Notes: generated by a model from the letters alone, not told the origin. DNA of 64,000 nt from Halonotius sp046719765 (GCF_046719765.1 NZ_JABEBY010000013.1:1-64000), one strand, 5' to 3'; shown: positions 18,473 to 27,544, counted from the stretch's first letter. Numbers and translations: made by a program.

Positions 18473-19011
18473 CAGATGAGTTCCTCAGCGAGGGGCTTCG
18501 GAATAATCGCTACCTCAAGGCGCTTCGACTTCCAGAGCAGTTTGATAATCAAATCGAAGCACGACTGAAAGAATTTGACCAGCGAATGGTTGATGCCCAA
18601 CCCAGACTGTTCGACCCTGATGATTCTCCGGGATTCAATTCGAATCAGAGTCCATCCAGCGGTTTAGCTTTGCAGCGAATTAATCATCCAATGAACGGGC
18701 CAGACGCTCCGGATGGGAGCCAAAATCTGAACGTACATCTGTATTGGATGGAACCAAACAGGTACGGTAGACCTGATATCAACGGTGCGGTGCGTGCGTT
18801 CGGTTACAAAATTAAGAGTGCTGACGTAGATATTGATCAAGAAGTCCAGTCAGCTACCCACAATGATGGGTGGTCAATAGAAACGTCTGAAAACCCCTAT
18901 GATAACAACATAACATTCTACAGGCACGTTAGCTCTGTACCCGAAATCAAGGAGACAGAGAAGACACTAGTAGAGCACTTCAAAGAGTTTGGAGAACAGT
19001 ACAAAGCCTAA
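18469..19011 (+). CDS. Partner protein of the PD-(D/E)xK nuclease, unknown
   Basis: 180 residues, ATGA-coupled to the nuclease. No domain recognised. A helical, charged N terminus of about 45 residues precedes a mixed region with Trp and Tyr residues, and the C terminus (KETEKTLVEHFKEFGEQYKA) is helical. The coupling suggests a subunit, inhibitor or specificity factor for the nuclease; this is inferred from position only. Confidence 0.6.
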   Translation: MTDEFLSEGLRNNRYLKALRLPEQFDNQIEARLKEFDQRMVDAQPRLFDPDDSPGFNSNQSPSSGLALQRINHPMNGPDAPDGSQNLNVHLYWMEPNRYGRPDINGAVRAFGYKIKSADVDIDQEVQSATHNDGWSIETSENPYDNNITFYRHVSSVPEIKETEKTLVEHFKEFGEQYKA

Positions 19012-19085
19012 CGACAAAAAATCCACCATCAGTTACACAAATCAGACTGGAAAGTCTGCTTTCTGGCGGCTCTTGTGAATTTCTT

Positions 19086-19173
19086 GAGACCTTTACCTAA
19101 TCTGGTGAAGAAAATATCTGATATGTGATATGGGAATGTCTGGAGTGCTGAATAAAGAGGTTGAATGCAGCAC
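19086..19173 (+). repeat. Degenerate dispersed repeat, copy E
   Basis: Homologous to 16262-16347 in the same orientation. The two copies bracket lysE and the nuclease pair. Shared blocks are CCTAATCTGGTGAA, TGATATGGG, GGAGTG and ATGCAGCA. Confidence 0.6.
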
Positions 19174-19256
19174 ACGCTGACCCAATGTTGCCGAGTTGGA
19201 TTTATTAAATGAATGAAAATCTAGCGGGTTGAAGTATATGTGAAATCTTGCATATC

Positions 19257-19454
19257 ATGATGAGTGATTTTACTGCATCCCATGCGGAGCCGGGGCAAGA
19301 CACGCCATCAGCTAATGAGGATGTAGCGAAGCTTCGACTTCAATTGAACAAGTTTTCGCTTCCAGAGTTGGTATCAAAGGGACTTGTTGAGTGGGAGAAG
19401 GACGACAACATCGTAACGAAGGGCCCTCAGTTTGACGAAAAGCGATCAGAGTAG
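19257..19454 (+). CDS. Small winged-helix remnant (DUF7344-like C terminus)
   Basis: 65 residues from the ATG at 19257. The segment VAKLRLQLNKFSLPELVSKG, then LVEWEKDDNIVTKGP, resembles the second half of a haloarchaeal DUF7344-type winged helix, where the recognition helix precedes a short wing. The first helices of the full domain are missing, so this is either a truncated relic or a very small regulator. It lies among degenerate repeats, which favours relic. Confidence 0.4.
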   Translation: MMSDFTASHAEPGQDTPSANEDVAKLRLQLNKFSLPELVSKGLVEWEKDDNIVTKGPQFDEKRSE

Positions 19455-19572
19455 ATGCGAGTGGTTTCTACCGGAGTAGTCTTGTCGTATACGGGCTGTG
19501 TATCCGTCACTCAGCGAGTCGAGATTTCAACGAATTAATACAGGCTCACCTGCTGAATTTTGATCGTTAGTC

Positions 19573-19743
19573 TCACATTTGATGAATGAGAACTTCCCAG
19601 TTGCGAGTGTCAGGATCGTCGTGGATGAACGTATCCGTCGTAGTTCTGTTACCCAATAAGCCGTTTTTATCTGCCCTAATAAGTAGTCTATCAAGTGCGT
19701 CGTGCAGTTCCTCTGGGGTCTTCGGATTACAAGGGGATTCCAT
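19573..19743 (-). CDS. Small conserved-looking haloarchaeal protein
   Basis: 56 residues from the ATG at 19743 (MESPCNPKTPEELHDALDRL); an ATG at 19782 would add 13 residues. The helix EELHDALDRLLIRADKNG followed by a short strand and DTRNWEVLIHQM has the look of a compact folded unit common in haloarchaeal accessory DNA. Function unknown. Confidence 0.5.
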   Translation of the reverse strand: MESPCNPKTPEELHDALDRLLIRADKNGLLGNRTTTDTFIHDDPDTRNWEVLIHQM

Positions 19744-19931
19744 ATAGATGCTATGGCAGTATAGATGATATCTCTTTGGCATTATTTACCATGCTGAATA
19801 TGCGCGCTGCATCTCGCACTACCCCTCCTAATAGAAATCCGACAAGCTTGTTTCACTAACTTCGGCAAGAGTCTGGGATCTATAATCTCGTATTTCTCGA
19901 CGGCGTCAGAACCCCGCTCTGCTTCCTCGGA

Positions 19932-21173
19932 TTACATATTCGTATTTTCTAGGGCCCACACGGCAGTTTGAGGATCCAAATCGGATTTTCTGTCGTGACC
20001 ACGTTTTGTGAGGAGACCGACGTGGTACAGCATCGCCTTGTACTGAAACGTCGTATGTGTTGAGTAGACGAACCCCTCTTCGAACTTATCTAAATTGACT
20101 TGACCCTGATCCGAAGACTTGTCTAAAACAACAGCCCGATCCCCTGGACTGACGAAGAGATCTAGCGCGAAATCGGGACGATTCCGAGCGATAGATTTCG
20201 CAACCTTCGCAAGTGTTGGCTTTTGGTAACCTTCTTTCGCTAAGTCAGTCAATGTGTTTACGAGAACTTGTGTCGGCGGATAGGAGAGAAGCACTTGGCG
20301 AGCAATAGTCCCCATAACTGGTAACTCGTCAATGAAGCGGGCTGAGCTCCCTGTTTGCTCCTGAATGGCTTCTAACGCTGGAACGATACCTCCATGATGG
20401 TAGATTATTGTCCGAACAGCCTCGCGCCCGAGTGTCGTGAGTTGCCGACGGTTGAGGCCATCGCCAACCAACCCAAGTGCCGTGGCGTCAAGACGGGCAT
20501 CGTCAACTGATTTAATCACGTACTCTTTGAATAGCTCCTCCGGATCCTCACTCAATCGTACAGCCAAGGCGTATCCAATTGCGTTCTTGGGGTGGTTCTT
20601 CTTTAGGCTCTCTACTGCGACTCCGCCGTCTTTGGCGTGGAACCGTATCGTATCTGCCGTTTCCGAGATTTCAGATCCGACTATCCGAGGTTTCTCCAGC
20701 AATTCGGCCCCGGTGTCGTCAACAAGGATGAGTCCTATATTTAATTCACGAGCGAGGGCGTGATCTTGTTCTGTGGCGATACTTTTTGGGAGAGCGGCGT
20801 ATCCGACATTGGCCTCCTCAATGTGGCCGTGTGCCTGTGTTATAGCTACTCGACCCGCATTTCGATTAGAACTAGCAGTTTCTCCCTTCGCTTCCACGAC
20901 TGCGAGCGGTATGTTTTCTACATCTTCACCTGCGGGCTCACGATATGCTTCTGAGCGAGGAGGGGCGATTAACGCATCTGGATAACCGTTCCCCATCGGC
21001 AACGAATTAATCGGTTGTAGTCGGTGGCGCAGTTCCTTATCGATAGTCTCCTCACCCCACCTTGATTGTCGGAATTGAGAGTCCACAACCGCATAACCCT
21101 CATTAGTGTCCTGAGATAGATGATCCTTGGCTGACGCGAGGACTCGTGGTTCGGTAAGTGTTCCAACACTCAT
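19932..21173 (-). CDS. PD-(D/E)xK nuclease-like protein with C-terminal helical domain
   Basis: 413 residues. The N-terminal 130 residues look like a restriction-type nuclease: YPDALIAPP (Asp66), then AVVEAKGE (Glu94, Lys96), then ITQAHGHIEEANVGYAALPK, the usual helix and strand after the catalytic core. The rest is mostly helical with a possible winged-helix segment near 300-345. No methyltransferase is adjacent, so this is not a classical R-M pair. It could be a stand-alone type IV-like nuclease or a nuclease serving the Dpd island next door. Confidence 0.6.
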   Translation of the reverse strand: MSVGTLTEPRVLASAKDHLSQDTNEGYAVVDSQFRQSRWGEETIDKELRHRLQPINSLPMGNGYPDALIAPPRSEAYREPAGEDVENIPLAVVEAKGETASSNRNAGRVAITQAHGHIEEANVGYAALPKSIATEQDHALARELNIGLILVDDTGAELLEKPRIVGSEISETADTIRFHAKDGGVAVESLKKNHPKNAIGYALAVRLSEDPEELFKEYVIKSVDDARLDATALGLVGDGLNRRQLTTLGREAVRTIIYHHGGIVPALEAIQEQTGSSARFIDELPVMGTIARQVLLSYPPTQVLVNTLTDLAKEGYQKPTLAKVAKSIARNRPDFALDLFVSPGDRAVVLDKSSDQGQVNLDKFEEGFVYSTHTTFQYKAMLYHVGLLTKRGHDRKSDLDPQTAVWALENTNM

Positions 21174-21310
21174 ACTGTGGTACGCTTCCTGATGGAAGCC
21201 TATTCAAATTTGTCAGCGTGGTACCAGCAGTCATATTCTAGCCTTTTTCGTCGGAACCGGCTTCTCACCGGTTTTAAGTATTTGAAATGGAACATTAACA
21301 CAGTACAGCC

Positions 21311-21658
21311 ATGACCACTGATCATAATTCATCTATGATTCACTTCGATTCTCAGGACTCCTATCACGAGTTCGTAGAAGAATTGGCAACCAACGAAGCG
21401 AAGACTATCGAAGAATGGGGGGCATACGAAATCGCAGTCGATGTCGTAGCTCAGGTTGAAGATCGTGGCACTGAGATCCAGGTTGCCGATAGTTCTACAC
21501 CTGATGTCAACGGTGTCAATGCCCCGATTTGCCCAATAACCGTTCTCGAATATTCTAGTGCTACTAGTGGTCTTCCACGGGATGAAGTTGAATCAATCAG
21601 TCATCTCGCTGCTGAACTACTAGAACAGGATCTCAACCAGCAGAGGTCAGTCCAGTAG
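21311..21658 (+). CDS. Hypothetical protein
   Basis: 115 residues. No recognised domain. Acidic, with a helix at about residues 15-35 and a strand-rich centre (EIAVDVVAQVEDRGTEIQVA), ending in a helix. It is divergent from the nuclease-like gene and convergent with the next one, with 13 bases between the stops. Coding is likely from composition. Confidence 0.55.
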   Translation: MTTDHNSSMIHFDSQDSYHEFVEELATNEAKTIEEWGAYEIAVDVVAQVEDRGTEIQVADSSTPDVNGVNAPICPITVLEYSSATSGLPRDEVESISHLAAELLEQDLNQQRSVQ

Positions 21659-21671
21659 ATAAATTCACGTG

Positions 21672-21992
21672 TTACTCCATATCTCCGGTAAAGTCGGATT
21701 CTTGATTTAGTCTCCCCATAGTTCCATTAACCGCATAAATCAAAGTAGCAGCAGTTTCAAATGCCTCTTCTCGTGAAAGTCCTGATATCGGCTTTGTCAC
21801 GTATTCTTCTCCGTCTGTATTCACACCTGTAATTGGGGTGACGGTATACTCACCCTCGCCCATCGTCCCGTCAAGTCGAATGAAGATTGTTGGATCTTCT
21901 TGATACACCCATTCGACGTAATATTCATCATGGATTTCTTCGTCCCACCCCGATGGGTAATAATCGATCTCTTCCGTCTCACTTTCAGGCAT
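21672..21992 (-). CDS. Hypothetical protein
   Basis: 106 residues, acidic and strand-rich (YYVEWVYQEDPTIFIRL, then EGEYTVTPITGV) with a C-terminal helix. No recognised domain. Downstream of queC on the same strand with an 88-base gap, so it could be co-transcribed with the preQ0 genes; nothing in the sequence links it to that pathway. Confidence 0.55.
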   Translation of the reverse strand: MPESETEEIDYYPSGWDEEIHDEYYVEWVYQEDPTIFIRLDGTMGEGEYTVTPITGVNTDGEEYVTKPISGLSREEAFETAATLIYAVNGTMGRLNQESDFTGDME

Positions 21993-22080
21993 CGTGTGTT
22001 ACTCTTCTGATGTAGTTGAATAAAATGCTTGCTGGCGAAGGGTAGGAACAATGTACTCAGATGAACTCAAAGAACGGATA

Positions 22081-22770
22081 TCATGAGAATGACGGACGTT
22101 TCGCGTACTCAATTGGGTCTTGTGTACCAGCATCGCGGAACGCCTCAAGCCGGAACGCACACGCATCACATGTACCGCAGGCCGGTTCGTTGTCTCGATA
22201 ACATGACCACGTGATTTCGTAGGGGACATTAAGCTCAAGTCCACGCTCAGCAATTTCTGTTTTCGACCACTCAACGAACGGAGCTTTCAGTTCAATTTCT
22301 GTCTCTGGTTTCGTTCCGACATCGATCACGTTTTGGAACGCTTCGAAAAACTCTGGACGACAGTCCGGATATCCAGAGAAGTCCTCTGCGTGTGCCCCAA
22401 TGAACAATGCCGATGAGTCAGTCGCTTCAGCATATGATGTTGCCATCGACAACAGGTTCGAATTCCGGAACGGAACGTACGATGTTGGTATCTCGTCACT
22501 ATCTAAATCTGCATCAGCCACATCCATCTCATCATCCGTGAGACTCGATTCCCCAATTTGGGCTAAATGCTCTGTTTCGATATGCAGGAAGTCAGCCGCA
22601 TCGACTTCGTCGGCGAGTGCTTCTGCGCACTCGTATTCTTTGTCTTCAGTCCGCTGCCCGTACGATGTATGCAGGAAGTATGGCTCGTAGCCCTGATCCA
22701 TCGCTTCGTACACAGCGGTTGCACTATCCATTCCTCCGGATACCAGAATTACTGCACTTTTGTTGCTCAT
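22081..22770 (-). CDS. queC: QueC, 7-cyano-7-deazaguanine (preQ0) synthase
   Basis: 229 residues, the family length. The ATP-pyrophosphatase P-loop SGGMDSATA is at residues 11-19 and the zinc site is CYRDNEPACGTCDAC near 191-205. QueC converts 7-carboxy-7-deazaguanine to preQ0 with ATP and ammonia. It is the last of the queD-queE-queC cluster, 112 bases after queE. Haloarchaea already need this pathway for tRNA archaeosine, so a second set beside a DpdA homologue points to supply for DNA modification. The AT-rich composition supports acquisition with the island. Confidence 0.95.
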   Translation of the reverse strand: MSNKSAVILVSGGMDSATAVYEAMDQGYEPYFLHTSYGQRTEDKEYECAEALADEVDAADFLHIETEHLAQIGESSLTDDEMDVADADLDSDEIPTSYVPFRNSNLLSMATSYAEATDSSALFIGAHAEDFSGYPDCRPEFFEAFQNVIDVGTKPETEIELKAPFVEWSKTEIAERGLELNVPYEITWSCYRDNEPACGTCDACAFRLEAFRDAGTQDPIEYAKRPSFS

Positions 22771-22882
22771 GGTTGCTCAATCTCGTCAAATCTGTCGTTT
22801 GTCTGTTCTCTACGTGGGCTCTGACACTCACGTTGCCACCTCTTCACAGCACTGTCTCGACGGGTATGTCTACGTTTGCTGA

Positions 22883-23650
22883 TCATGTTCCTGGTGCGTC
22901 GTTCCACAAATCAACATGGAGCCGCGGTGTGTATCGGTAACCATAGTCCATAGCAAGCTCGGCCACCTCGCTGCGCGTCCCATCGAGTTGTTCACGAGTC
23001 ATGCCCTCTGGCATCAACAACACATCATCATCTGATACTGTGGTCGTTGTTGCCGCCCGTATCCGATCAACTAACGTCGTAATCTCCTGCATATCCTCCT
23101 CTCCAGTCACGACGAATTTCAGTTGCGTCTCGTAATCGTCGATCAATTGCGACAATGCTTCCATGTCGATTCGATCTTGCTCGTGTTGCTCTTCCCACTC
23201 GCCATCGCCCTTCGGATCTCGATCAGGTGTCGGCGTACTGCTCGCCAGTTTCGGGCTGATACTGGCGAGGTTGATCGGTGCATCCCGGTAAATGGTTCCG
23301 TTCGTCTCCACTGTGGTGTGGTATCCATCTGCTGCCAGTTGTTCTAGGAGATCCACTGACTCCTCGTGAATGAGTGGCTCTCCACCGGTGAGCACTACAT
23401 GGTTTGCCTGCTCGTGGGATTGGATTTCTTCCAAAATCGAATCATTATCCCGCCATGCACCGGTCGGTTCCCAAGATGTGTGGTACGAATCACAGAACCA
23501 ACATCGCAAGTTACAACCAGAAGTTCGTACGAAGACTGTTGGTACACCTGCCAATGTACCTTCTCCCTGAAGCGAATAGAACAGTTCGTTAATCGGGAGA
23601 TCGCCGTTATTGTCTGATACAGCCTCGTCGATTTCAGTGTTAACTGGCAT
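22883..23650 (-). CDS. queE: QueE, 7-carboxy-7-deazaguanine synthase
   Basis: 255 residues from the ATG at 23650, which follows the queD stop by two bases. The radical-SAM cluster motif is CNLRCWFC (Cx3Cx2C, about residues 46-53), preceded by FYSLQGEGTLAGVPTVFVRT, the QueE lead-in. LTGGEPL and the TNGT strand complete the partial barrel. It rearranges 6-carboxytetrahydropterin to 7-carboxy-7-deazaguanine. The SWEPTGAWRDNDS stretch after the cluster is in the position that varies between QueE clades. Confidence 0.95.
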   Translation of the reverse strand: MPVNTEIDEAVSDNNGDLPINELFYSLQGEGTLAGVPTVFVRTSGCNLRCWFCDSYHTSWEPTGAWRDNDSILEEIQSHEQANHVVLTGGEPLIHEESVDLLEQLAADGYHTTVETNGTIYRDAPINLASISPKLASSTPTPDRDPKGDGEWEEQHEQDRIDMEALSQLIDDYETQLKFVVTGEEDMQEITTLVDRIRAATTTTVSDDDVLLMPEGMTREQLDGTRSEVAELAMDYGYRYTPRLHVDLWNDAPGT

Positions 23651-23652
23651 GA

Positions 23653-24117
23653 TTAGGGAGCAGCACACAGTTCGCCGGTCTCACGAACAGATACAGCGAC
23701 CTCTGAGACGGTTTCTGGAAGTGAGTCGGATAGTTCCTCTTCAAGAAGAACAGACATTACTTCGGCTGTAGGTGGATGGTCGATGATAATCAGCGAATCC
23801 TCGTCACCACTTTGCTGAAATGCTTCAATGAGGGGGTCACCTCGTTCTACGAGGAACCGATGATCCCATTTCGATATTACTGAAGTAATATCTCCTTTAT
23901 CAACTATCCAGCCTTCAGATGTTAGTTCACCAGTCACCGAAACAGTAATTTCGTAGTTGTGGCCGTGTGGCCTGCTGCATTTTCCTTCGTGGTGGAGGAT
24001 CCGATGCCCCGTGCTGATTCGAATGGGGCGATCCTCACCAACTCGCAGTTCTCTTTCACCTGCATCAGCGAGAGTTTTGCTCTCTGCTGCCTGATTGCTG
24101 GATAATCTTTGAGGCAT
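23653..24117 (-). CDS. queD: QueD, 6-carboxytetrahydropterin synthase
   Basis: 154 residues. Zinc-binding histidines lie in TGHRILHHEGKCSRPHGHNY (about residues 37-56), with catalytic Cys in GKC, and DHRFLVERGDP and EEELSDSLPE follow. It makes 6-carboxytetrahydropterin from dihydroneopterin triphosphate. It is first in the operon; a minus-strand TATA box ends about 26 bases upstream of the start. No folE-type GTP cyclohydrolase is present, so the substrate must come from the host. Confidence 0.94.
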   Translation of the reverse strand: MPQRLSSNQAAESKTLADAGERELRVGEDRPIRISTGHRILHHEGKCSRPHGHNYEITVSVTGELTSEGWIVDKGDITSVISKWDHRFLVERGDPLIEAFQQSGDEDSLIIIDHPPTAEVMSVLLEEELSDSLPETVSEVAVSVRETGELCAAP

Positions 24118-24142
24118 ATTGAGAGAATATCAGGGTGATACT

Positions 24143-24150
24143 TATATATA
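24143..24150 (-). promoter_or_regulatory. TATA box for queD-queE-queC
   Basis: Minus strand reads TATATATAAG here, 26-33 bases before the queD start at 24117, giving a leaderless transcript. Confidence 0.6.
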
Positions 24151-24234
24151 CTTGTTTGGTCGAATCCAGACAGTAGTCATCGGCTGCCGAGCAGTGATGG
24201 TTGGGTGATAATTTATCCGTACCTCAATGGAGAC

Positions 24235-24242
24235 TTCTATAT
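24235..24242 (+). promoter_or_regulatory. Possible TATA box for the dpdA-like gene
   Basis: TTCTATAT lies 40-47 bases upstream of the GTG at 24282 on the opposite side of the same 164-base divergent region as the queD promoter, so both sides could share regulation. Confidence 0.4.
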
Positions 24243-24281
24243 GCTGGACTGTGATACACCGATACAGGTGACTATCTAACT

Positions 24282-27191
24282 GTGCGGTTCTACGTACCCG
24301 AATGGGACGATGCCGTCGATGCAGACTATGATTTTGAGCTTGATGAGCGCTCAGATCCTCACCGACAGAAACGCGAACTGAACTACATTTGGGATATCTT
24401 CGACAAAGACTCCACACCAATCGATGGTGTACTTATTTCGCGTGAGCAGATTGAATCCACGGCAAAAAAAGCCGACCGAATAACCGAACACGGTGTCTAC
24501 GCCGATCCGATTCTTTCTATACCGGATTGGCTCCCGACTATCAGTGATTGTGGTGCATGGGGATACAAATCGCTACCTTTCCCACCGTACGGAAATCAAG
24601 ATATGCTTGATTTCTATGAAACACTGGATGTCTCGGTTGGGGTGACGATTGATCACCTCGTGTTAGGATCAGGCAAAGAGAAAGGTCGATTGTATTTAGA
24701 CGAGCGCGCTCTTGGTGAAGAAATCGAGAAATCTGACATCCCGTCGAAACTTACTGATGCAGTCGATCTGATGATCGATGAGTGGCCCGACGAGTGGCCA
24801 CAGTATGTTGAAGAGCACGAGCCATCGATACTGGCGCAAAAAGAGCCCCAACAGTTCACTGCTGCCGATTTTGAAGGGAGTGTTGACTCTGTATTGAATA
24901 GACTTGAAACCGACAAACGGGCAGTATATCGTCAGGATGACAAGCAGTTCCGTTACGACCTCACACTAGAAAATGCGGCTGAGATGTGGAACCTGTACCA
25001 AGCGGGCGACTATCCATTCCGATTAATGGTCGCTATCCAAGGATGGTCAATCGAGTCTTACGCCGATGCAGCAGATGAAGTACTCAACATCGGATACGAT
25101 TATCTCGGTATCGGTGGTGTAGCTGGAAGTCCTATCCACGAAGTCAGAAAGATCGTCAAATCGGTGGGAAAGACAGTCAAAGACTATGAGCGAACTCATC
25201 AGACTCGCATCGATAGTCACGTTTTCGGCTTCGCCAAGTCCGATGCGTTCGACACCATCGGGCGATCTGGAATGTCTTCTTTCGATAGCGCGAGTATGCT
25301 TCGTTCCGCATGGACAGGTGGAAAAAACTACCGTGTTGACAGTGATGAGCGGTACGATGCTATTCGCGTGCAATACCCAAAACACGGTTCAGAGATTTCT
25401 GATGCTATTGAGACTGCCTTACGAGGGCGTGAGACACTCATTGCGCTCCGTGCGTTCGCAGAAGGGCGATCTATCGCAAAAGCACTTCGGGAGTGGAAAG
25501 CTGAAGCAAGCAAGACACTCACAGCGACAATCACATACGTGCGGAATCATCGTCACGACGAACAGTTTGATCACAGCACACTCCGTGACGTGGATTCAGC
25601 GTTACGAAACGATTTCGAGTATGCCAGCCACCTAAAAGCGTATTTTAGTGATGAGCTTCGAAGTCAGTTGATCAAACTCCTACGCTCAGATGATAAAGAG
25701 AGTAGCAAACCGTTTGCGGAATACATAGAGCTACTCGCTACAGCACACACCCAACTCGATAGATTCCCGCGAATGGTCGAAATTCTGGAACGGGAAGAAT
25801 CTAAACCCGATGGAATGGATCGGTTCCAACGGCTATGGTTCGTGATTCAGGACTATGCTATTTGGATAGGAGACAAAGATCTGCTTGAAGCGTATCAGAA
25901 GATCCTATCAAACAGACCTTGGGAAGACTGTGAATGCCCAATCTGTGCCAATCACGGCATTGAAGTCTGTATTTTCCGTGGCAACGACCGGAACCGCCGT
26001 CGCGGATTCCATAACACAGCGAGCTTCTATGAGGAGTTCTCTGAAGCACTCCCAAAAACACTCGTTCTGACGAAGGGATCAGCTTCTCTCAGCAACTATG
26101 AGACTACTGAAGATTACTTAGCGAGTGAAACCCCGCAGTTCTGGAGTGAGGTTCACGATCTCCCAGTTGCAGAAATTGGTACATTTGATGCTAGCGGCGT
26201 CCATGAGTGGTGGGCAAAGACTCCAGAAGCAGTCTCTTTCGCACCGACGAGAATGGCTCAATCACTCCAAAAACATCTCAATAGGTATGATGAGCTCTAT
26301 CTATTTAATCCAGAAGAGCAATTTGAAGACCTCGTTGGAGACTCCATCGAAAATGTCGGTTGTGATGTGCATGGCTTTGATGATCCGCATGAGTTGCGAG
26401 AGATACTACTGAATAATCTTGGACGTAATTATGCCATCGGATCTGACTTTGCTCCACACAAACCAGTCTTAGATGGTGATGAGGAATTAGATATCCTCAT
26501 CATTGACCAGTGTTCTGGCTCCAAGTATGTTCCTGAAGGTGAACGAGTTTTTGAGATGAGCGAAATAGATCGCTCTTCCAGACAGGACTTACTCAAGCGA
26601 AACGACACCATCGGAATCAAAGCCGGTGAATTATACACCGGACGCCAACAAGAAGCAATAAGCAACGCCGTTCGCCAACTCCGCGCTGATGGCCATCGGG
26701 TACAGCGATACATTATCAGTGCCGGATTTGGCTTAGTCGAAGAGAGTGAACGACTCCCCCCATATGAAGTGACTTTCAGCGGAATGAATGTTTCTGAGAT
26801 CCGTGAACGGTCTGACAAACTTGGCATCCAAGATGATCTTTATAAAGTACTGGATCAGTCTAACTACGATATTGTATTTTTTACACTTGGTTCAGATTAC
26901 TACTCTAGTATCGATATCGACCAAACGGTTCAGCGGATTCGACCAGATAGGATTGGCGTCGTATTTAATCGTGATATCCTCAATGAGCAATATGAGAATA
27001 TTGTTTCTGTATCGGCACGGACGGAAGATGCAAAACGTCATGAAACAATTGTGATCGGTCTCAAGGGCGTATATTTGGAAAACTTCGCACGTAATATACG
27101 TAATGTGGCAGAACTGGATCCCGACTCGATTAGCATCCTCTGCAGGTATCTTGAAGACGACTCCACGCAGGCAGCTATTGAGAAGTTCTAA
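24282..27191 (+). CDS. dpdA: DpdA-like DNA 7-deazaguanine transglycosylase fused to a DUF6884-like domain
   Basis: 969 residues from GTG. The start FYVPEWDDAVDADYDF is DpdA-like. The TGT-type barrel (about residues 80-350) shows SDCGAWGY (Asp89, like the TGT base-binding Asp), AIQGWSIESY, YLGIGGVAG and SSFDSAS (Asp335, like the TGT nucleophile), then RSAWTGGKNY. A helical insert is followed by a zinc-type cluster Cys550, Cys552, Cys555 with His577. A separate C-terminal domain (about 735-880) has DQCSGSKY (Cys744, Lys748) and IISAGFGLVEESERLPPYEV, as in DUF6884. DpdA exchanges guanine in DNA for preQ0. The C-terminal domain might change the inserted base; its Cys-x3-Lys spacing recalls archaeosine synthase ArcS (inference). 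Confidence 0.8.
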   Translation: MRFYVPEWDDAVDADYDFELDERSDPHRQKRELNYIWDIFDKDSTPIDGVLISREQIESTAKKADRITEHGVYADPILSIPDWLPTISDCGAWGYKSLPFPPYGNQDMLDFYETLDVSVGVTIDHLVLGSGKEKGRLYLDERALGEEIEKSDIPSKLTDAVDLMIDEWPDEWPQYVEEHEPSILAQKEPQQFTAADFEGSVDSVLNRLETDKRAVYRQDDKQFRYDLTLENAAEMWNLYQAGDYPFRLMVAIQGWSIESYADAADEVLNIGYDYLGIGGVAGSPIHEVRKIVKSVGKTVKDYERTHQTRIDSHVFGFAKSDAFDTIGRSGMSSFDSASMLRSAWTGGKNYRVDSDERYDAIRVQYPKHGSEISDAIETALRGRETLIALRAFAEGRSIAKALREWKAEASKTLTATITYVRNHRHDEQFDHSTLRDVDSALRNDFEYASHLKAYFSDELRSQLIKLLRSDDKESSKPFAEYIELLATAHTQLDRFPRMVEILEREESKPDGMDRFQRLWFVIQDYAIWIGDKDLLEAYQKILSNRPWEDCECPICANHGIEVCIFRGNDRNRRRGFHNTASFYEEFSEALPKTLVLTKGSASLSNYETTEDYLASETPQFWSEVHDLPVAEIGTFDASGVHEWWAKTPEAVSFAPTRMAQSLQKHLNRYDELYLFNPEEQFEDLVGDSIENVGCDVHGFDDPHELREILLNNLGRNYAIGSDFAPHKPVLDGDEELDILIIDQCSGSKYVPEGERVFEMSEIDRSSRQDLLKRNDTIGIKAGELYTGRQQEAISNAVRQLRADGHRVQRYIISAGFGLVEESERLPPYEVTFSGMNVSEIRERSDKLGIQDDLYKVLDQSNYDIVFFTLGSDYYSSIDIDQTVQRIRPDRIGVVFNRDILNEQYENIVSVSARTEDAKRHETIVIGLKGVYLENFARNIRNVAELDPDSISILCRYLEDDSTQAAIEKF

Positions 27192-27475
27192 CTGTCAATT
27201 TGAACTTCTAGGATTTCTTCAATTTTTTCGACTGCCTGGATGAAGTCTCGGCCAGTTTCCGTAGGTTTATATTTGACTCTTCTTGGATTTTCTTCAATAC
27301 GTTCCACCAGTTCATGTTTACATAAGAGGTCGAGCGTGTCGGTGATCATATCGCTTGATGTGTCAACTGAGTTTTCGATTTCGGAGTAGTGCAGACTCTC
27401 AGAGGAAATCAAGAGTTCAAGTATCTCTATTGTGCGTTTTCGTCCGATGAGATCACGCACAGCGTCTGAAACCAT
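27188..27475 (-). CDS. Winged-helix transcription regulator
   Basis: 95 residues: one winged helix (IEILELLISSESLHYSEIEN, then DMITDTLDLLCKHELVERIE, wing ENPRRVKYKPTETGR), HxlR/PadR-like. Its 3' end overlaps the end of the dpdA-like gene by four bases, tail to tail, and its start faces the tgt2 operon across a 106-base promoter region. It is well placed to control the tgt2 operon and possibly itself. Confidence 0.8.
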   Translation of the reverse strand: MVSDAVRDLIGRKRTIEILELLISSESLHYSEIENSVDTSSDMITDTLDLLCKHELVERIEENPRRVKYKPTETGRDFIQAVEKIEEILEVQIDS

Positions 27476-27544
27476 CTATACCCTTTTTTTCAGGACTTGA
27501 CAAAGCCACTTTGATTTCTCATATTTAGCTTTGCTTGAGCAAAG

